Shown here one piece after another: positions 49,463 through 50,176 of a DNA stretch of 50,176 nucleotides; position 1 is the first letter of the stretch, and every line of letters starts with the position of its first letter. The DNA is from an uncultured Mycoplasmatota bacterium (GTDB taxonomy: Bacteria > Bacillota_I > Bacilli_A > RF39 > UBA660): assembly GCA_947576095.1 (NCBI GenBank), contig CANPPW010000008.1, forward strand, positions 1-50,176, given 5' to 3'. Made by a program: the position numbers and the translations under genes. The notes under the pieces were generated by a model. That model saw nothing but the letters and a program-made list of their open reading frames with translations, was not told the DNA's origin and searched no databases.

Positions 49463-50176
49463 TTATTCTTGCGTTTCTATACTTTTAGTTTCTAGTACTA
49501 ATTCATCAAAATCAGATATATACTTTTGATCTTGCACTACACGATATTTTTCATATTCATCTAATGCTAATTTATCTGCTATTTCCCTTTTAATTTTGCC
49601 ATTATCTTTTAAAATGTTATATTCATTTAAATTTAAAAACATTTCTAATTTATCTTTCCATTCTTGCATAGAAATAATATGTCCTAATTTAACCTGTCTT
49701 TCAGCAAAATCTAAATACATAGATACTAAATTATTAAGTTCTTTTATTTCTTCTTCTAATAGATAGTTTTTAGCAATTACAACATCAGTTTCAAGTATTT
49801 TTCCATCAGGAGCATTCTTCCAAGTTTTGAGTCCCATGTAGTCTTTTTTTGAATCAACTCTATTATATATAATCTCTGGTGCTGTCATTCCTGTGATTGC
49901 AAAGTGTAATTTATTTTGCACATTTTTATAGAACTCTTTTGTTGTTTCACTATTTTTGTCATAATCATAACTGCATTCTTTATAAATATCGGTAATCTTT
50001 TGATAAAATCTTCTTTCACTAGCTCTAATTTCTTTAATTTTAACTAATAATTCATCGAAGTAATCTTTACCAAACTTAGGTCCATTTTTTAATAACTCTG
50101 TGTTTAAAACAAATCCTTTTTTAATATACTCTTTTAAAGTATTTGTAGCCCATATTCTAAAATCAGTAGCTTCTTT
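49463..50176 (-). CDS. RhuM-family protein, 3' part (runs off the window)
   Basis: The frame is open to the window edge: EATDFRIWATNTLKEYIKKG, FVLNTELLKNGPKFGKDYFD, ELLVKIKEIRASERRFYQKI, then NKLHFAITGMTAPEIIYNRV and GLKTWKNAPDGKILETDVVI. This is the RhuM 'virulence' family of genomic islands (KilA/Rha-like context). A GTG at 49921 is not the start; it lies mid-domain. Its presence marks the neighbouring DNA as accessory. The biochemical function is unknown. Confidence 0.9.
   Translation of the reverse strand, partial: KEATDFRIWATNTLKEYIKKGFVLNTELLKNGPKFGKDYFDELLVKIKEIRASERRFYQKITDIYKECSYDYDKNSETTKEFYKNVQNKLHFAITGMTAPEIIYNRVDSKKDYMGLKTWKNAPDGKILETDVVIAKNYLLEEEIKELNNLVSMYLDFAERQVKLGHIISMQEWKDKLEMFLNLNEYNILKDNGKIKREIADKLALDEYEKYRVVQDQKYISDFDELVLETKSIETQE

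Larger units (their letters stand above)
43353..50176. mobile_element. Second serine-recombinase element or island (right end not in window)
   Basis: The left boundary is set by the truncated permease at about 43347-43354 (sequence ATCGGGAGC). It begins with a plus-strand hairpin and a serine recombinase facing the boundary. The other half of the permease does not occur before the window ends, so the island either extends past 50,176 or the host DNA was deleted. Which of the genes beyond 46,000 belong to it is inferred from gene content only. Confidence 0.5.

Noticed and set aside
49463-49921. A complete 152-residue gene starting at 49921
   Set aside because: The frame is open and conserved with RhuM to the window edge; the GTG at 49921 lies mid-domain.
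185-50176. CRISPR arrays
   Set aside because: No regularly spaced direct repeats were found; the only short-period repeats are the collagen triplets at the left edge.

Overview
The window is AT-rich DNA from a Gram-positive, endospore-forming member of the Firmicutes, most likely class Bacilli. The evidence is two alpha/beta-type small acid-soluble spore proteins behind a textbook sigma-G promoter, a SpoVID-like LysM coat protein followed by a YsxE/CotS-like protein, a collagen-like surface protein, EzrA, RNase Y, a rhodanese-less ThiI and a tyrosine T-box. TGA is used as a stop and TGG as Trp, so the code is standard (table 11). I cannot name a genus; a gut-associated low-GC Bacilli lineage fits.

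Bases 1-6,500 hold a truncated collagen-like gene, miaA, an ABC exporter, an unknown 280-residue protein, a decayed IS1182-type element, a GNAT acetyltransferase and tRNA-Arg(CCG). Bases 6,550-9,060 hold a zinc-ribbon protein, three small XRE regulators and an IS3/IS150-type insertion sequence. Bases 9,080-37,400 are mostly core genes on the minus strand: typA, a Nudix hydrolase, a DUF421 protein, a PASTA-deacetylase lipoprotein, ysxE, spoVID, lon, a U32 protein, cell-envelope proteins, rny, recA, two SASPs, thiI, ezrA, rpsD (plus strand), a P-type ATPase, tyrS, deoC, rbfA and sseB. Sporulation, envelope and translation genes are interleaved.

Bases 37,543-43,357 hold a NitT/TauT-type ABC transport operon (binding protein, ATPase, permease) that has been hit twice. 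A 3.46-kb serine-integrase element splits the binding-protein gene. Its attP can be reconstructed: perfect 12-bp inverted arms sit exactly 8 nt either side of a GGGG core, and rejoining at the core restores an in-frame 331-codon gene. A second element with an unrelated serine recombinase truncates the permease. The first element carries a secreted DNase-like protein, an unknown 164-residue protein, the recombinase and two mini-ORFs. Behind the second recombinase lie a 38-residue ORF, an unknown protein, a hairpin-rich 700-bp gap, and accessory genes (HAD phosphatase, PnuC-like transporter, M20 dipeptidase, cupin, RhuM) that run off the window. Two genes in this second region have excellent ribosome binding sites placed before ATT or ATA instead of ATG.

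Three architectural habits recur. Stop codons commonly lie inside the terminator hairpin, and convergent genes share one hairpin. Many genes have a TATAAT box only 15-18 nt before the start codon, which implies very short leaders. Mobile elements sit inside or beside terminators.
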